Source: Chersky-299 sp963749535 (GTDB taxonomy: Bacteria; Actinomycetota; Thermoleophilia; RBG-16-64-13). Taken from it: a stretch of 33,842 bases of DNA. The number at the start of each line of letters is the position of its first letter. The first letter of the stretch is position 1. Both the position numbers and the translations under genes were made by a program. The stretch lies in the NCBI GenBank assembly GCA_963749535.1, contig CAVVNF010000039.1, positions 1 to 33,842 on the forward strand. Reading direction: 5' to 3'. This document shows, in pieces, positions 24,495-33,745 of the stretch. The notes beneath the pieces are model-generated. The model did no database searches and was not told the DNA's origin. It saw only the letters and a program-made list of their open reading frames with translations.

Positions 24495-25448
24495 GTGAGG
24501 CGGCCAGAGCATAAGGCAAGTGCGGCAGCTAGAGCGCGAAAGGCAGGCCGCTTGAGGCGCGCCATCGTCGTTGTGGCGGCGGCGCTCCTGGTGGTGAGCA
24601 CAGTCGCTTTCCTCCTGCTCACTGGGGCTCGCGCGCCTGCATACGCCAGCTCGCCTTCGACGTCGGTGACCCCTCCTGCCGCGGTCCTGGGCGCTCCCGC
24701 CATCCACATTCCGTCGCCTCCCGGCACTCCGCCAACAGCTGGGAAAATCCTAGAGGTGCCCATCCTCCTCTACCACTTCGTGGACAGCACTCTTCCGGCG
24801 GCGGGCACCGAGGCGGCACGAACTAACCGTGACCGCGGTCTCGTTCAAAGAGCAGATGGACTACCTGGTGGCTCAGGGCTACCACACCGTCACACTAGGG
24901 CAGATCTATAGAGCCTGACCGCTGGGGAGACTTTGCCTTCCAAGCCAGTCGCGATCACGTTTGATGACGGTTATGAGGACCAGTACACGACCGCCCTGCC
25001 GCTCCTGCGCGCGCACCACTTCGTGGCCACTTTCTTCGTGATAACGGCTTTCGTGGGTCAGCCTGGCTATCTGAGTTGGGAAGAGCTCAAGGCGATGCAG
25101 CAAGCGGGGATGGCGATCGAGTCGCACACTGTTCACCACCTCGACCTCACCAAGCTGGACGATGCTCGCCTAGCGGCGGAGCTCGCCGGCTCCCGCCAAG
25201 ACCTTCGCGAGCATCTGAAAGGAAACGTAAGGATCCTCGCCTATCCCGGAGGTGAGTACGACCAACAGGTGATCGCCGCCGCCCAGGCCGCGGGGTATAT
25301 AGTCGCCCTCACCGACCACGGGGGGGACACGCTCAGCTCCGATTCCCTCTACGAATGGCCTCGCATAGGCATTGGCCCAGGGGAGACCATAGCGGATTTC
25401 ACCAGCCTCCTTAAGACCTACGAAGCTATCCTCCGTTCCGTTACCTGA
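24495..25448 (+). pseudogene. Polysaccharide deacetylase (NodB fold), two compensating frameshifts
   Basis: This is an exported carbohydrate esterase 4 protein that would N-deacetylate a polysaccharide or peptidoglycan. A signal anchor (RRAIVVVAAALLVVSTVAFLLL) and Pro/Ser spacer lead to VPILLYHFVDS (about 24760-24790). A break near 24810 shifts into frame 1 (AVSFKEQMDYLVAQGYHTVTLGQIYRA) and a second near 24908 shifts back. The NodB core is then complete: ITFDDGYEDQYTTALPLL with the metal-binding DD pair, SHTVHHLDL with the HxxxH motif, and LAYPGGEYDQQV. The span is a multiple of three (317 residues), so one gain and one loss of a base restore it. GTG 24495 is the suggested start, with no clear ribosome site. 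It is not next to the glycosyltransferase, 20 kb away. Confidence 0.75.
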
Positions 25449-25531
25449 AGGCGGCAAGGCCAAATGAGGGAGAGTACGTCGGGAGACCACCCACGATATC
25501 TGCAGAAGGCTCAGTGACTGAGGAGGAAGCC

Positions 25532-25813
25532 ATGTCAAACGGTACTACCCCCAGCAAAGGCGCGCCAACCTCATCGACACTCTCCAGGCTCTGGAGCGTG
25601 AGACGGCTGCTCCTCGCTCTCGCCGGTGTCCTCCTGCTGGGATCCACCGGACTCCTCTATGCCTCGCCAGTGCTGGCCACGACCACGCTCGCGCCGGCGG
25701 CACTGGTTCGACACGAGCAAAGTGACCCTCGGTTTACCTACGCCGGGGCCTGGACCACCACCGGCGCCAACATCAACGTGGATGCTTTTGATGTCACGAA
25801 GACGCTGAATTAG
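25532..25813 (+). CDS. Short secreted or anchored protein, probably a truncated surface protein
   Basis: This 93-residue open frame has a strong ribosome site (AGGAGG, four to five bases before ATG 25532), a basic N-terminus, one signal/anchor helix (VRRLLLALAGVLLLGSTGLLYAS) and then ALVRHEQSDPRFTYAGAWTTTG. That last phrase looks like the opening strand of the carbohydrate-binding-like modules common in actinobacterial surface proteins, but the module is not completed: the frame stops 15 residues later, 50 bp before the methyltransferase gene. It may be the N-terminal remnant of a larger protein. No function is assigned. Confidence 0.6.
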   Translation: MSNGTTPSKGAPTSSTLSRLWSVRRLLLALAGVLLLGSTGLLYASPVLATTTLAPAALVRHEQSDPRFTYAGAWTTTGANINVDAFDVTKTLN

Positions 25814-25866
25814 GCGCCGCAACAGACAAGCGCGGCGTTTGCGCCCGTCGATTATCTCGCGATGTC

Positions 25867-26512
25867 ATGACCAACAGACACGTAGAACGATTCAACACCG
25901 CCGCTCTGGACTACGAAACAGACCGATATCCTGGTCGGGCGCAGTGTATGCGAAAGGTCTTGGCTCTTCTGGAACCGCGGGCCGAAGACGTGATTCTTGA
26001 CGTTCGGGTGCGGTCCAGGTAAGCAGCTCATTGCTCTTTCGCCGCTAATAAGATCAGGATACGGACTTGACCCCGCCGAGCAGATGATCAGGCAGGCGGA
26101 GCAATCAGCCACCGATTGCCCCAATCGACATTTCTACGTCGGGAGTGCGGAGGCTCTGCCACGAGGTATACGGCAACTTGGCCTTAACAAGGTCTTTTCC
26201 AACTATGCGTTACATCACCTGGATGACCATGCAAAACGCCGATCAATACATAATTTGGCGGCGCTCCTACCTGACAACGGCATGATCGTCCTCGGAGACT
26301 TGATGTTCAGCGACAATCCCGACAGCTGCCAAGCCCTCTTCGACACCGTGGGATACGGACCGGGCTGCGATACACCAGCGCAGCTATCAGTGCTTCAAGA
26401 TATGTTCATCGAAGCGGGACTCTCATCGTGGACTCACGTTCTGAACCCGCTCGTTGCGGTCATTGTGGGAAAGAAGACAGGCAAACCAGGAGCCAGAGTG
26501 CCTCGGTTCTAG
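25867..26512 (+). pseudogene. SAM-dependent class I methyltransferase, one frameshift in motif I
   Basis: The N-terminal part (frame 1 from ATG 25867: TNRHVERFNTAALDYETDRYPGR, then LEPRAEDVILDV) joins frame 2 at about 26005, where one extra C interrupts motif I. Corrected, it reads ILDVGCGPGKQLIAL. The rest is in order: YGLDPAEQMIRQAE (acidic ribose-binding loop), FSNYALHHLDDHAKRRSI (motif IV region), NGMIVLGDLMF and a C-terminal segment. The corrected length is 214 residues, the size of small UbiE/class I methyltransferases. The substrate is unknown. Because the remaining sequence reads cleanly, either a sequencing error or a very recent lesion is likely. Confidence 0.75.
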
Positions 26513-26832
26513 CGGCGAAATGTCCGTCGGCGCTCTCGCGCGGAAGACGTCGGTCTCAAGCTACCTGAGCCCCTCGCTGGCACGGTCATCGGCCGCGTCT
26601 CGAAGATCTTCCCGCATGGCTGCAGAGATGGCCCGAACGGCCGCCGACTCAGGGGTTGTGTTCACGGATTCCCGAGCCGCGGGGTGAGGGGCCCCGATCG
26701 CTTGTTCCCGAGCGCCCGGTCTCTGAGATTGCAGTCCCCGGCCAAAGAAGGTTGTCGCAGCTCGGGTGGATTGCTGACCCTGCCGATAGAATGAAATATG
26801 GGTGAGAAGCCTGATCGTGGCTGGGGGGCCCT
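26513..26832. other. About 320 bp intergenic, no supported gene
   Basis: This region separates the methyltransferase from the hybrid kinase. Open frames on both strands overlap in mirror registers and show no conserved features. The kinase promoter probably lies at 26760-26820; GGGGGG just before TTG 26833 is the likely ribosome site. Confidence 0.4.
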
Positions 26833-29498
26833 TTGAAGCTGAGGGGGAAGACATATCTGCTGGTGGGGGTGACGCTGCTCGTCGCAATCGTCCTCGTCTA
26901 CGTGGTCTCGCAGACCGTCTTCATGCGAGGCTTCACCAACGTTGAGCGCACGCAGATGCAGGAGCAGGTGAAAAGGGCGCAGGCGGCAGTCGCCCAGAAC
27001 CTGTCCGAACTCGAGGCCGACGTATTCAGCTATTCGAGCTGGGACGATACGGTCGCTTTCCTTAAGACCGGCGATCACGCATACATCGACAACAACCTGC
27101 CCGCCTCGTTCTACACCGGGTTCAAAGCCAACCTGGCCGTCTTCCTAAAGCCGGATGGAACCGTGATCTACGGTCAAGGTTTCGACCTAAATCAGGGGCA
27201 AGTGACCGCGATGCCCGCCGGGCTCAGCACGTATCTGACCGCCGTCAGTCCTCTCGTCGACCTTCCCCGGGTCGACAGCAAGACCTCTGGGATCCTCATG
27301 CTTCCGGAGGGCCCGATGCTGGTGAGCTCGGAGCCCATTCTCACCAGTAACGGCAAAGGCCCGGTGCAGGGCGCGCTCCTCATGGGAAGATGGCTCGACG
27401 CGGACAGGGTGGCGGCGCTTTCTACCCAAACCTTGCTGTCGCTGCAGCTCTTCCCGGCGAACGCCGTTGGACTTCCCGCCGAAGTCCGACAGGCTATCGA
27501 TTCAAGCGCTCCCCCTGGAAACGCGATCATCGCGCGTCCGGCACGCTCATACCGTGGCCGGGTACACCGTGCTCAAGGACGTGTTCGGGAAGCCCGCCTT
27601 GGTGTTGAGGGTGGAGACGCCGCGAGACGTTTACACCCAGGGTTCCAAGAGCATCCTTTACTTCATCTACGCCCTTATCGGCATCGCACTGGTGTTCGGC
27701 CTTGCGACCAGGCAGGTCTTGGAACACTCGGTGATTGGCAGACTCACGAGGCTTACCGCCTCGGTCCGTGGGGTACGATCGGGACAGGGCAAGCTGAACC
27801 CAGTCACCTTGAAAGGTTCGGACGAGCTTTCGGAGCTGGCCCAGGCGATCGACGCGGGCTTCGTAGAGCTCGAAGACACGAAGCAGGCGCTCGAGAAAAG
27901 ACAGCGGGAACTGATCGAGAGCGAGGAGCACTTCCGAGCGCTCATCGAGAACTCATCCGACCTCATTGCCGTGCTGGACGCCAAGGGAATCATGCAGTTC
28001 CAAAGCCCCTCCTCGCAGCGAATCCTGGGATACCTCCCGGAGGAGCTCGTAGGTAAGAGTGCCTTCGACTTTGTCCATCCGGCTGACGTCGCCTCGAGTC
28101 AGCAGACCCTAGCCACGCAGATGCGGGGAGACTGGGACTCCTCCCGAACAATCGAGACACGCTTTCGCCATAAGGACGGCTCCTGGCGAACGCTTGAGAT
28201 GGCAGCCAGAGGACTGAGCGGGCCTTCAGGCGAGCTCTGGTGCGTCGTTAACTCACGCGATGTCACCGAGCACGTCCAGGTCGAGCAGGCTCTGCGGGAG
28301 AGTAAGGAGCAACTGCATCAATCCCAGAAGATGGAGGCCATCGGACAGCTGGCCGGGGGCATCGCCCACGACTTCAACAATCTCCTGGCCGCCATCCTCG
28401 GCTACAACGAGTTAATTCTCACGAGTGGAGCCACTTCCCTTGACGAGGTGCGCCCGGACCTTAATGAGATAAAGCACGCCGCGGAGCGTGCAAGCGCCTT
28501 GACCCAGCAGATTCTGGCCTTCTCCCGCCGCCAGGCCCTTCGGCCCTCAGTGGCGTCTCTCAACGATATGCTCGCGGGGATGGAGACTCTACTTCGCCGC
28601 ACGCTGGGCGAGGACATAGAGTTCGTAAGTCTCAAAGAGCCCGCCTTGGGTAGCGCGGAGATAGATCTCCATCAATTCGAACAGGTCGTCATGAACCTGG
28701 CCCTCAACGCCCGAGATGCCATGTCCCCCGGAGGCCGGCTGACCCTGGAAACCGCCAATGTGGAGCTCGACGAGGAGTCTTGTCGCACTTATCCCAGCAC
28801 CGCCCCCGGCAGCTACGTTATGTTGCGGGTATCAGACACCGGGCGGGGCATGGCCCCCGAGATCCTCGAGCACCTCTTCGAGCCCTTCTTCACCACCAAG
28901 GCCGTCGGCGAAGGCACCGGGCTCGGTCTTGGCCACGGTTTACGGCATCGTGAGACAGAGTCATGGAAGTATCTCGGTTGAAAGCGAGCCAGACAAAGGC
29001 ACCAGCTTCAGGATCTACTTGCCCCGAGTGATGACGCAGGTGCCGGCGAAGATCCCGCCCGTCCTCGAGGCGGCATCCGTCAGCGGCAAGGAGACCATCT
29101 TGTACGTGGAAGATGAGGTCTCGCTTCGCAAGCTGGTGGTCCGTGTCCTTGCTGGCGCGGGCTATCGGATCCTGAGCGCGGGTACTGCGGCCGAGGCCCT
29201 GCGGCTCAACGGGGAAGCCGAGAGTCCTCCCGACCTTCTCCTTACCGACGTGGTCTTGCCTGGAGACCTCCAGGGCAACGACTTGGCTCGCGAGCTCCTT
29301 GCCTCTCGTCCCGATCTGCCCGTCCTGTTCGTTTCGGGTTATTCTCGGGACGCCCTGTTCACGGCCGGCCGTTTGACTGAGGGGGTTAACCTGCTCGAGA
29401 AGCCGTTCGGCACCGAGGCCCTCGCGAGCGAGGTGCGCCGGCTGCTGGATCAGGCCCGCACCGTTGGAGCAGCGGCTGGACAGTCGACCTTGCGTTAA
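26833..29498 (+). pseudogene. Hybrid histidine kinase CHASE4-HAMP-PAS-HisKA-HATPase-REC, two frameshifts
   Basis: This is a membrane sensor kinase of 887 residues once two extra bases are removed (2666-base span). It has an N-terminal helix, a CHASE4-type outside domain (about 35-230; SYSSWDDTVAFLKTGDHAYI is diagnostic) and a second helix (YFIYALIGIALVFGLATRQVL). Then come HAMP, PAS (ENSSDLIAVLDAKGIMQFQSPS...), HisKA with phospho-acceptor GGIAHDFNNLLAAILGYNEL, N-box LNARDAM, and G-boxes DTGRGMAPE and GEGTGLGL. The receiver carries VEDE, LLTDVVLP (phospho-acceptor Asp) and EKPFG. Shifts lie near 27540 (between CHASE4 and helix 2) and 28930 (just after the G2 box). TTG 26833 is the start. The ligand is unknown and no separate response regulator is adjacent. 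Breaks fall inside essential parts, so as written it is non-functional. Confidence 0.85.
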
Positions 29499-30033
29499 GG
29501 AAGAGTGGCCCACGTCCTTCCGTAATGGGACTCAATGCCTAGCCGTCGCTGGCGGACGTGCGAAAGGTGTCGGCGTCAACTTGCCAGCCATGGTTCCCAA
29601 AGGTTGGATGGGGCCGGGACCGCGAATACCCAGCGGCTGCTTGGGGTCGAGGAGTCGGAATCGCCCCTCAGGGGCGCACGCCACGATGCCGTAGTCTGCC
29701 CACTGCCCTTCTTCTGTATGAACCTTCCGCCCGACACCCTAAGCGGCGTTGCCTGGGTGCTAATGCCTCGATCAGCCAAGGCGCAGCAGACTGCCACGGC
29801 TCTCCCAAATCCAGGTTCCTCTCCGCCAGCCCGAGCGTCCCGCAAGCGCTCTTCATGTAACTCTCATGTACGTTTGTTGAAATGAAGCGTTCGCGAACTC
29901 TGAGTCGGCGTGTGGCCACAAAGTTCTTTAGCCAGTCGGCGGCGAGCGTGGCGAATCTCTAGAGTAGCCAGCTTGTGGGTATCAAATCGTCGTACGGATA
30001 GCGAAGAGCCGTGCGTCGGGGAAAGAAGTAGGT
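29499..30033. other. About 535 bp intergenic, no supported gene
   Basis: This separates the hybrid kinase from the SHOCT-type membrane protein. Several overlapping frames of 76-116 codons exist on both strands without ribosome sites or recognisable residues. A 13-base palindrome (GCCCCTCAGGGGC, about 29664-29676) is too short-looped to call a terminator. Confidence 0.4.
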
Positions 30034-30600
30034 GTGCATCAGAGTTTGCTCGCGGTGTTGAGGATACTCGAACATCATTACGTCATCATCGCCATTTGTA
30101 TCGCCGTCGTACTTGTTCTGGCTGCGGTCATGCTCAGCATGCGCAAGGGCGGACTCTTTTGGGGCCATCACCGAAGGCACCGCCCGCGCCCAACCATCCC
30201 GACCGAACTACGGACGACCGGGGAGGACGCTCAAGCCTTGCTGAAGAAATGGGCGACTGACAATGCTCCTCCGTCCTACCCAGTGCGTTCGGTCCGGCCG
30301 ACTGCTGGCGTAGGTTCGGCCCCACCCCACACGTCGGCCTTCCCCCGGCGGCTCGTGCAGAATTCCGCCGGAGTCACGTCCGCGTCGAGCAAAGAGGTGC
30401 TGGTCGAACCAACCGAGATTGACCAGCTGCTCAAGTTGGCGGACCTATTCGAGAGGAACCCGCTGACCCGTCAAGAGTTCGAGGAGGAGAAGAGACTTCT
30501 TCGTGAGCATTACTCTGCTCGCGTACCACGTTCATCGACGACCTCTCGTTCATCGAAGGATGGCGCCAGATCGTCGGAGGGCGAACCAGGGCACGACTAA
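30034..30600 (+). CDS. Single-pass membrane protein with SLH-tail-like module and SHOCT-like end
   Basis: This 188-residue protein starts at GTG 30034 (purine-rich GGGGAAAGAAG upstream). A membrane helix (about 16-36, in EHHYVIIAICIAVVLVLAAV) is followed by basic residues, Pro-rich sequence and EDAQALLKKW (64-73). The same arrangement, NPYVITGICVV... then EDVQTLLREW, closes both SLH proteins in this window. The C-terminal part (about 128-165: EIDQLLKLADLFERNPLT, EFEEEKRLLREH) is SHOCT-like. Ser/Arg-rich residues end the protein. It therefore looks like the membrane-and-tail part of the SLH proteins without SLH domains. No function is known. Confidence 0.7.
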   Translation: MHQSLLAVLRILEHHYVIIAICIAVVLVLAAVMLSMRKGGLFWGHHRRHRPRPTIPTELRTTGEDAQALLKKWATDNAPPSYPVRSVRPTAGVGSAPPHTSAFPRRLVQNSAGVTSASSKEVLVEPTEIDQLLKLADLFERNPLTRQEFEEEKRLLREHYSARVPRSSTTSRSSKDGARSSEGEPGHD

Positions 30601-30899
30601 ACTTCAGGACTCTGCCGATCGCGGCCCCGGAAGCACTCGTCTCGCGCAAGCGGCGAGCAAAAAGGACTAAGCAGCCGCACTCGCCGCGAGTTAGCGGTAC
30701 GCAAATGTGCGCATAGGCCAGCCGTGAGCCAAACGGGTCTGTCGGCTTGCTGAAGTCATAGCCGGGAAACAGTGCGGTGCCGCGGTGTGGGTCGTGCCAA
30801 CGCCGGTTGAAATCTGGACACGTATCGCCGTTCCGCGCTGAGGGGCGTCCGGCTTCAACGCCTGGCCAGCATCTTCCGGGGCGCCTTCGCCGGTCCAGT
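30601..30899. other. About 300 bp between convergent genes
   Basis: This lies between the SHOCT-type protein (+) and the SIMPL lipoprotein (-), so it should contain two terminators. GC-rich stretches such as CGCTCGCCGCGAG-like inverted segments near 30640-30690 exist but none forms a convincing stem with a T run. No gene is supported. Confidence 0.4.
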
Positions 30900-31712
30900 C
30901 TAATGTTTCAGTTGATAGGTGATGGACACACTGGCGGTGACGTCCAGGTTCTGCGGGCTGACCGGAGGCGGAGTCACGGAGGGCGTACTAACGCTGGAGC
31001 CCGCGGTCGCGTTGTAGATGGGAGAGATGGGGGAGGCCGAGGTCTCGTTCAGGATGAGCACGTCTCCCACCGTCACCCCTTGAGCCGCGGCCAGTGCCTC
31101 GGCTTTGGCGCGGGCGTTCGCGGCGGCTTTCGTAAGTGCCTGGGCTTCGGCTTGGCTGTTCTCAGAGAGTTGCCAGGTGGGGCCCGAGATGTTGTTGGCC
31201 CCAGCCTCGGCGGCAGCGGCGAACACTGGTCCGATGACCTTGAAATCCGTCAGAGTAACGTTCACCGAGTTGGTGGCTTGGTACCCGGCCGTGGTCTCTT
31301 GCCCGGACTTCGGATCATAGGTGCGGTTGGGGTATACGGCCACGTCGGTGGTTTCAACAGCGGAGTCCGGCACCCCATCGGCCTTCAGGCGAGCCAGGAC
31401 CTTTTGCGTCTGTTTAGAGTTCGCATCGAGAGCCGCGGCTGCAGTGGTGGCGCTCGTTTCCACCGCTATCTGGATGACCGCCTCGTCCGGAAGCGTGTTC
31501 ACCGTGCCCGTGCCGGAGACGGTGATGGTGTTAAGGAGTGAGTTCTGAACTTCAGTTGACGCGGGAATGGCGCTGACCACGGTCGCTTGGGCTCCGGCCT
31601 GAGTGGACCCGGAGGCGCAGCCGGCTAGAGTCAAGACTACGAACCCGAGCGCGACGGCGACCACGCCGCCCCCCAACGTCGCCCTTTTCCAGAGATTACT
31701 GCTTGACATCAT
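30900..31712 (-). CDS. SIMPL-domain (DUF541) lipoprotein
   Basis: This 270-residue predicted lipoprotein has a signal peptide ending in the lipobox LAGC (Cys32) and a SIMPL/DUF541 domain from about 61. Family features are the opening ITVSGTGTVNTLPDEAVIQIAVET (63-86), LARLKADGVPDSAVETTDVAVYPNRTYD (about 108-135), TNSVNVTLTDF (about 148-158), a long helix rich in Ala, EAQALTKAAANARAKAEALAAAQG, and the closing VSITYQLKH. SIMPL proteins form large outer-envelope assemblies in some bacteria; their cellular role is poorly understood. ATG 31712 (or 31709) follows AAGGGTGGGG. It is transcribed alone. Confidence 0.88.
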   Translation of the reverse strand: MMSSSNLWKRATLGGGVVAVALGFVVLTLAGCASGSTQAGAQATVVSAIPASTEVQNSLLNTITVSGTGTVNTLPDEAVIQIAVETSATTAAAALDANSKQTQKVLARLKADGVPDSAVETTDVAVYPNRTYDPKSGQETTAGYQATNSVNVTLTDFKVIGPVFAAAAEAGANNISGPTWQLSENSQAEAQALTKAAANARAKAEALAAAQGVTVGDVLILNETSASPISPIYNATAGSSVSTPSVTPPPVSPQNLDVTASVSITYQLKH

Positions 31713-31943
31713 GCCCCACCCTTTCTTCAGACCGAGGAGATTTGCCGTGCAGCCTGCCCTAGCGGCCCCCCGGGGTGTTCGAACACACTGACCGGGTCTT
31801 TCGACGGCTGCAGCCAGAGGGTCGGTTCCTCACCGTCACGCGTCGCCGCAGTCGCCCCAACCGTCCGGCGGCTGATCCATGATGATTAAGATGCATCTGG
31901 TTGTAAATGGGCGCCGGGCCACTTCCGAATAAGAGAAACCAGG

Positions 31944-32132
31944 ATGAGTCGAAGAAAAGGCTTTACCATCCCAAAGATCAGGCGAAGCCTCCACCGGAGC
32001 GCCCGTATTTTGGGCGATATTCAAGCGGTGCGGACCGGCCGTGGTTCCCGGCGCGTAGCCAGGCGTGGCGTGGGCCGGCGCCACACGACCAACGAAGCTG
32101 ATTTCGCCCTAGAGCGTCTGGGGTCAGACTAA
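31944..32132 (+). CDS. Small very basic protein, candidate
   Basis: This 62-codon frame reads SRRKGFTIPKIRRSLHRSA, RILGDIQAVRTGRGSRRVARRG. The RSARILGD-x-xAV-x-GR-x-xRRVARR pattern resembles small basic proteins seen in diverse bacteria and archaea. It diverges after RRGVGRR, where a frame break is possible. The nearest AGG is too close to the ATG to be a good ribosome site. It lies in the 440-bp gap between two minus-strand genes, the rest of which (31713-31943) shows nothing. Confidence 0.4.
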   Translation: MSRRKGFTIPKIRRSLHRSARILGDIQAVRTGRGSRRVARRGVGRRHTTNEADFALERLGSD

Positions 32133-32154
32133 TGCTGGGTAGCAGGGTACCCTC

Positions 32155-33745
32155 TCATCGGCCGGTTTCGGGAGGCTTGGCCCGTAGCCGCCGCACCAAG
32201 AACACCAATACAAGCAGGCTCACGGCCGCGACCGCTATTCCCGCTATCGATTGCCAGGGCAGGCCAGATCTTGAACCGGCTTGATCGGCGGCCCTGGCCG
32301 TCGTCTCCGTGCTGGGGGCCTGGCTGGTGGCGGTCGACACTGTGCCGGCCGACTGCATAGTGGTCGTGACCCCGCCCTGTGTCGTCGCGGTGCCTGTTTC
32401 TTGCACGAGGTCCGTGAAGGTCTGGAACGAGGGGGCGGCCTGCCGGCCGAAATCGATCTCCAAGATGTAGGTCACGCTGCTCTTGGACCCGGGATAACTG
32501 TCGAGGACATCGAATTGGACCCATCTTGCATTCCCCGAGATCGGGAATCTCTGAAGGGTAGGCTCGTCCTGCAGCGTGATGATTTGGGTGGTTCCGTCCG
32601 ACAGGGTCACCTTGACCGTCTTGGGCCGGGAGTTCTCGTAGAACGAGGTGAGGCTGTCGTTCTTGCCGGGCAAGATGCGGATCTCGCCCAGGCTAGGGTT
32701 GCCGCTGAGATCGACCTTCAGCCACTTGCCCGCGGTAGGAGCCGCTATGCCCCAGGCGCTTGCCGGGTTCCCATCAATGGCCTCAAAGCCGGCGGGCAAT
32801 CCTTCGGTGGAAGCCGCCGCGCCGAAGGCTGAGCTATCGACCGGAAGCGGTCCCACAGACGGGGGAGCTTGAGCGCCCGGCGTCTGCGCCCACATCGGCT
32901 GCGTGAAGGCCAGCGTGATGTCGTAGGGCGATTCCCCGGAGACAGCCGAAGGCGTGGGCTCGAAATCCTCGAAGACCCATTGGAGGGAACGCGAGTCGGG
33001 CCTGGTGTAGGACTCCGGGGCGGTGGTCACTCCGGCTTGGGCGCTACTGGCCTTCTGAGCCTCCTTGATGTCGATGCCCCAACCGAGGAAGCTATCGGCG
33101 AACTGGTACGGATCACGGCCTTGCCGATGGTGCCTTGCCACGTGGCTCCCGTGTGCAGGAGATAGGTGTACCAGGCGGCCATTCCGCGAAGGCAGACGTC
33201 TTGAACGTGGCTGGCGTAAGTTCGGGAAACCGGTTACCCGCCTGCGAGGTCGGCTGGGCCAGGTAGCTCACCGTGATCATGGTCGCGCCGGGGGGAAAAG
33301 TGGCCTGGTGCAGGTAGTAGCCCATGCTGCCCGGCTGCGCCAGATCATCCGTACTCGCCGCCTTTCCTATGGTGACCGCCAGCGGTCTGCCGTCCTGCCA
33401 GGCTTGGAAGGCCACGGGGGCGTTGCCGTCATCCCCGGGGACGGTCACCAGGAAGGGGAAGCCCAGGGTGACCGTCTGCGCCTTCCCCTGGTTGACGAAC
33501 TTGAAATCCACGCGATATTCGGCGAACTGTGCATAGACGATGGCCTGGACGGTCTCCGACTCCATGCGGATATCGGCGCTGCTCAGGGGATAGACGTCGC
33601 CGCCCACCCCGCCTACCGAGGTGTCATCGGCCACCGCGCCTGCGCAGGGAAGGAGCAGGAAGGTCAACATGATCGCGAGCATTGCCGCCGCGACTCGAAC
33701 GGCCACAGGCAGGAGGGTCTTGGTGGCGATCCGACCAGAAGTCAT
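32155..33745 (-). pseudogene. Membrane-anchored discoidin-like (NADase-type glycan-binding) protein, two frameshifts
   Basis: This is an exported protein of 530 residues after correction. ATG 33745 has AAGGGGA four bases upstream. A signal peptide (VAAAMLAIMLTFLLLPCAGAVA) precedes a beta-rich N-terminal domain (QFAEYRVDFKFVNQGKAQ, LHQATFPPGATMITVSYLA). The frame then breaks near 33183 and again near 33110, each fitting one lost base; between them the middle frame reads AAWYTYLLHTGATWQGTIGKA. A discoidin-like domain follows: GFEAIDGNPASAWGIA, GKWLKVDLSGNPSLGEIRIL, PKTVKVTLSDGTTQII, ARWVQFDVLDSYPG, YILEIDFG. A Thr-rich stalk, one helix and the basic end RRLRAKPPETGR complete it. This domain type binds glycans, so it may hold the cell to a polymer; the target is unknown. 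Confidence 0.78.

Noticed and set aside
26561..26887. 108-codon minus-strand frame upstream of the hybrid kinase
   Set aside because: Mirrors a plus-strand frame of similar quality and overlaps the kinase start; neither has features.
29664..29676. GCCCCTCAGGGGC palindrome as terminator
   Set aside because: Arms leave almost no loop and no T run; about 170 bp from any stop.
30806..30825. GGTTGAAATCTGGACAC, resembling an IS end
   Set aside because: Single short match with no partner repeat or transposase nearby.
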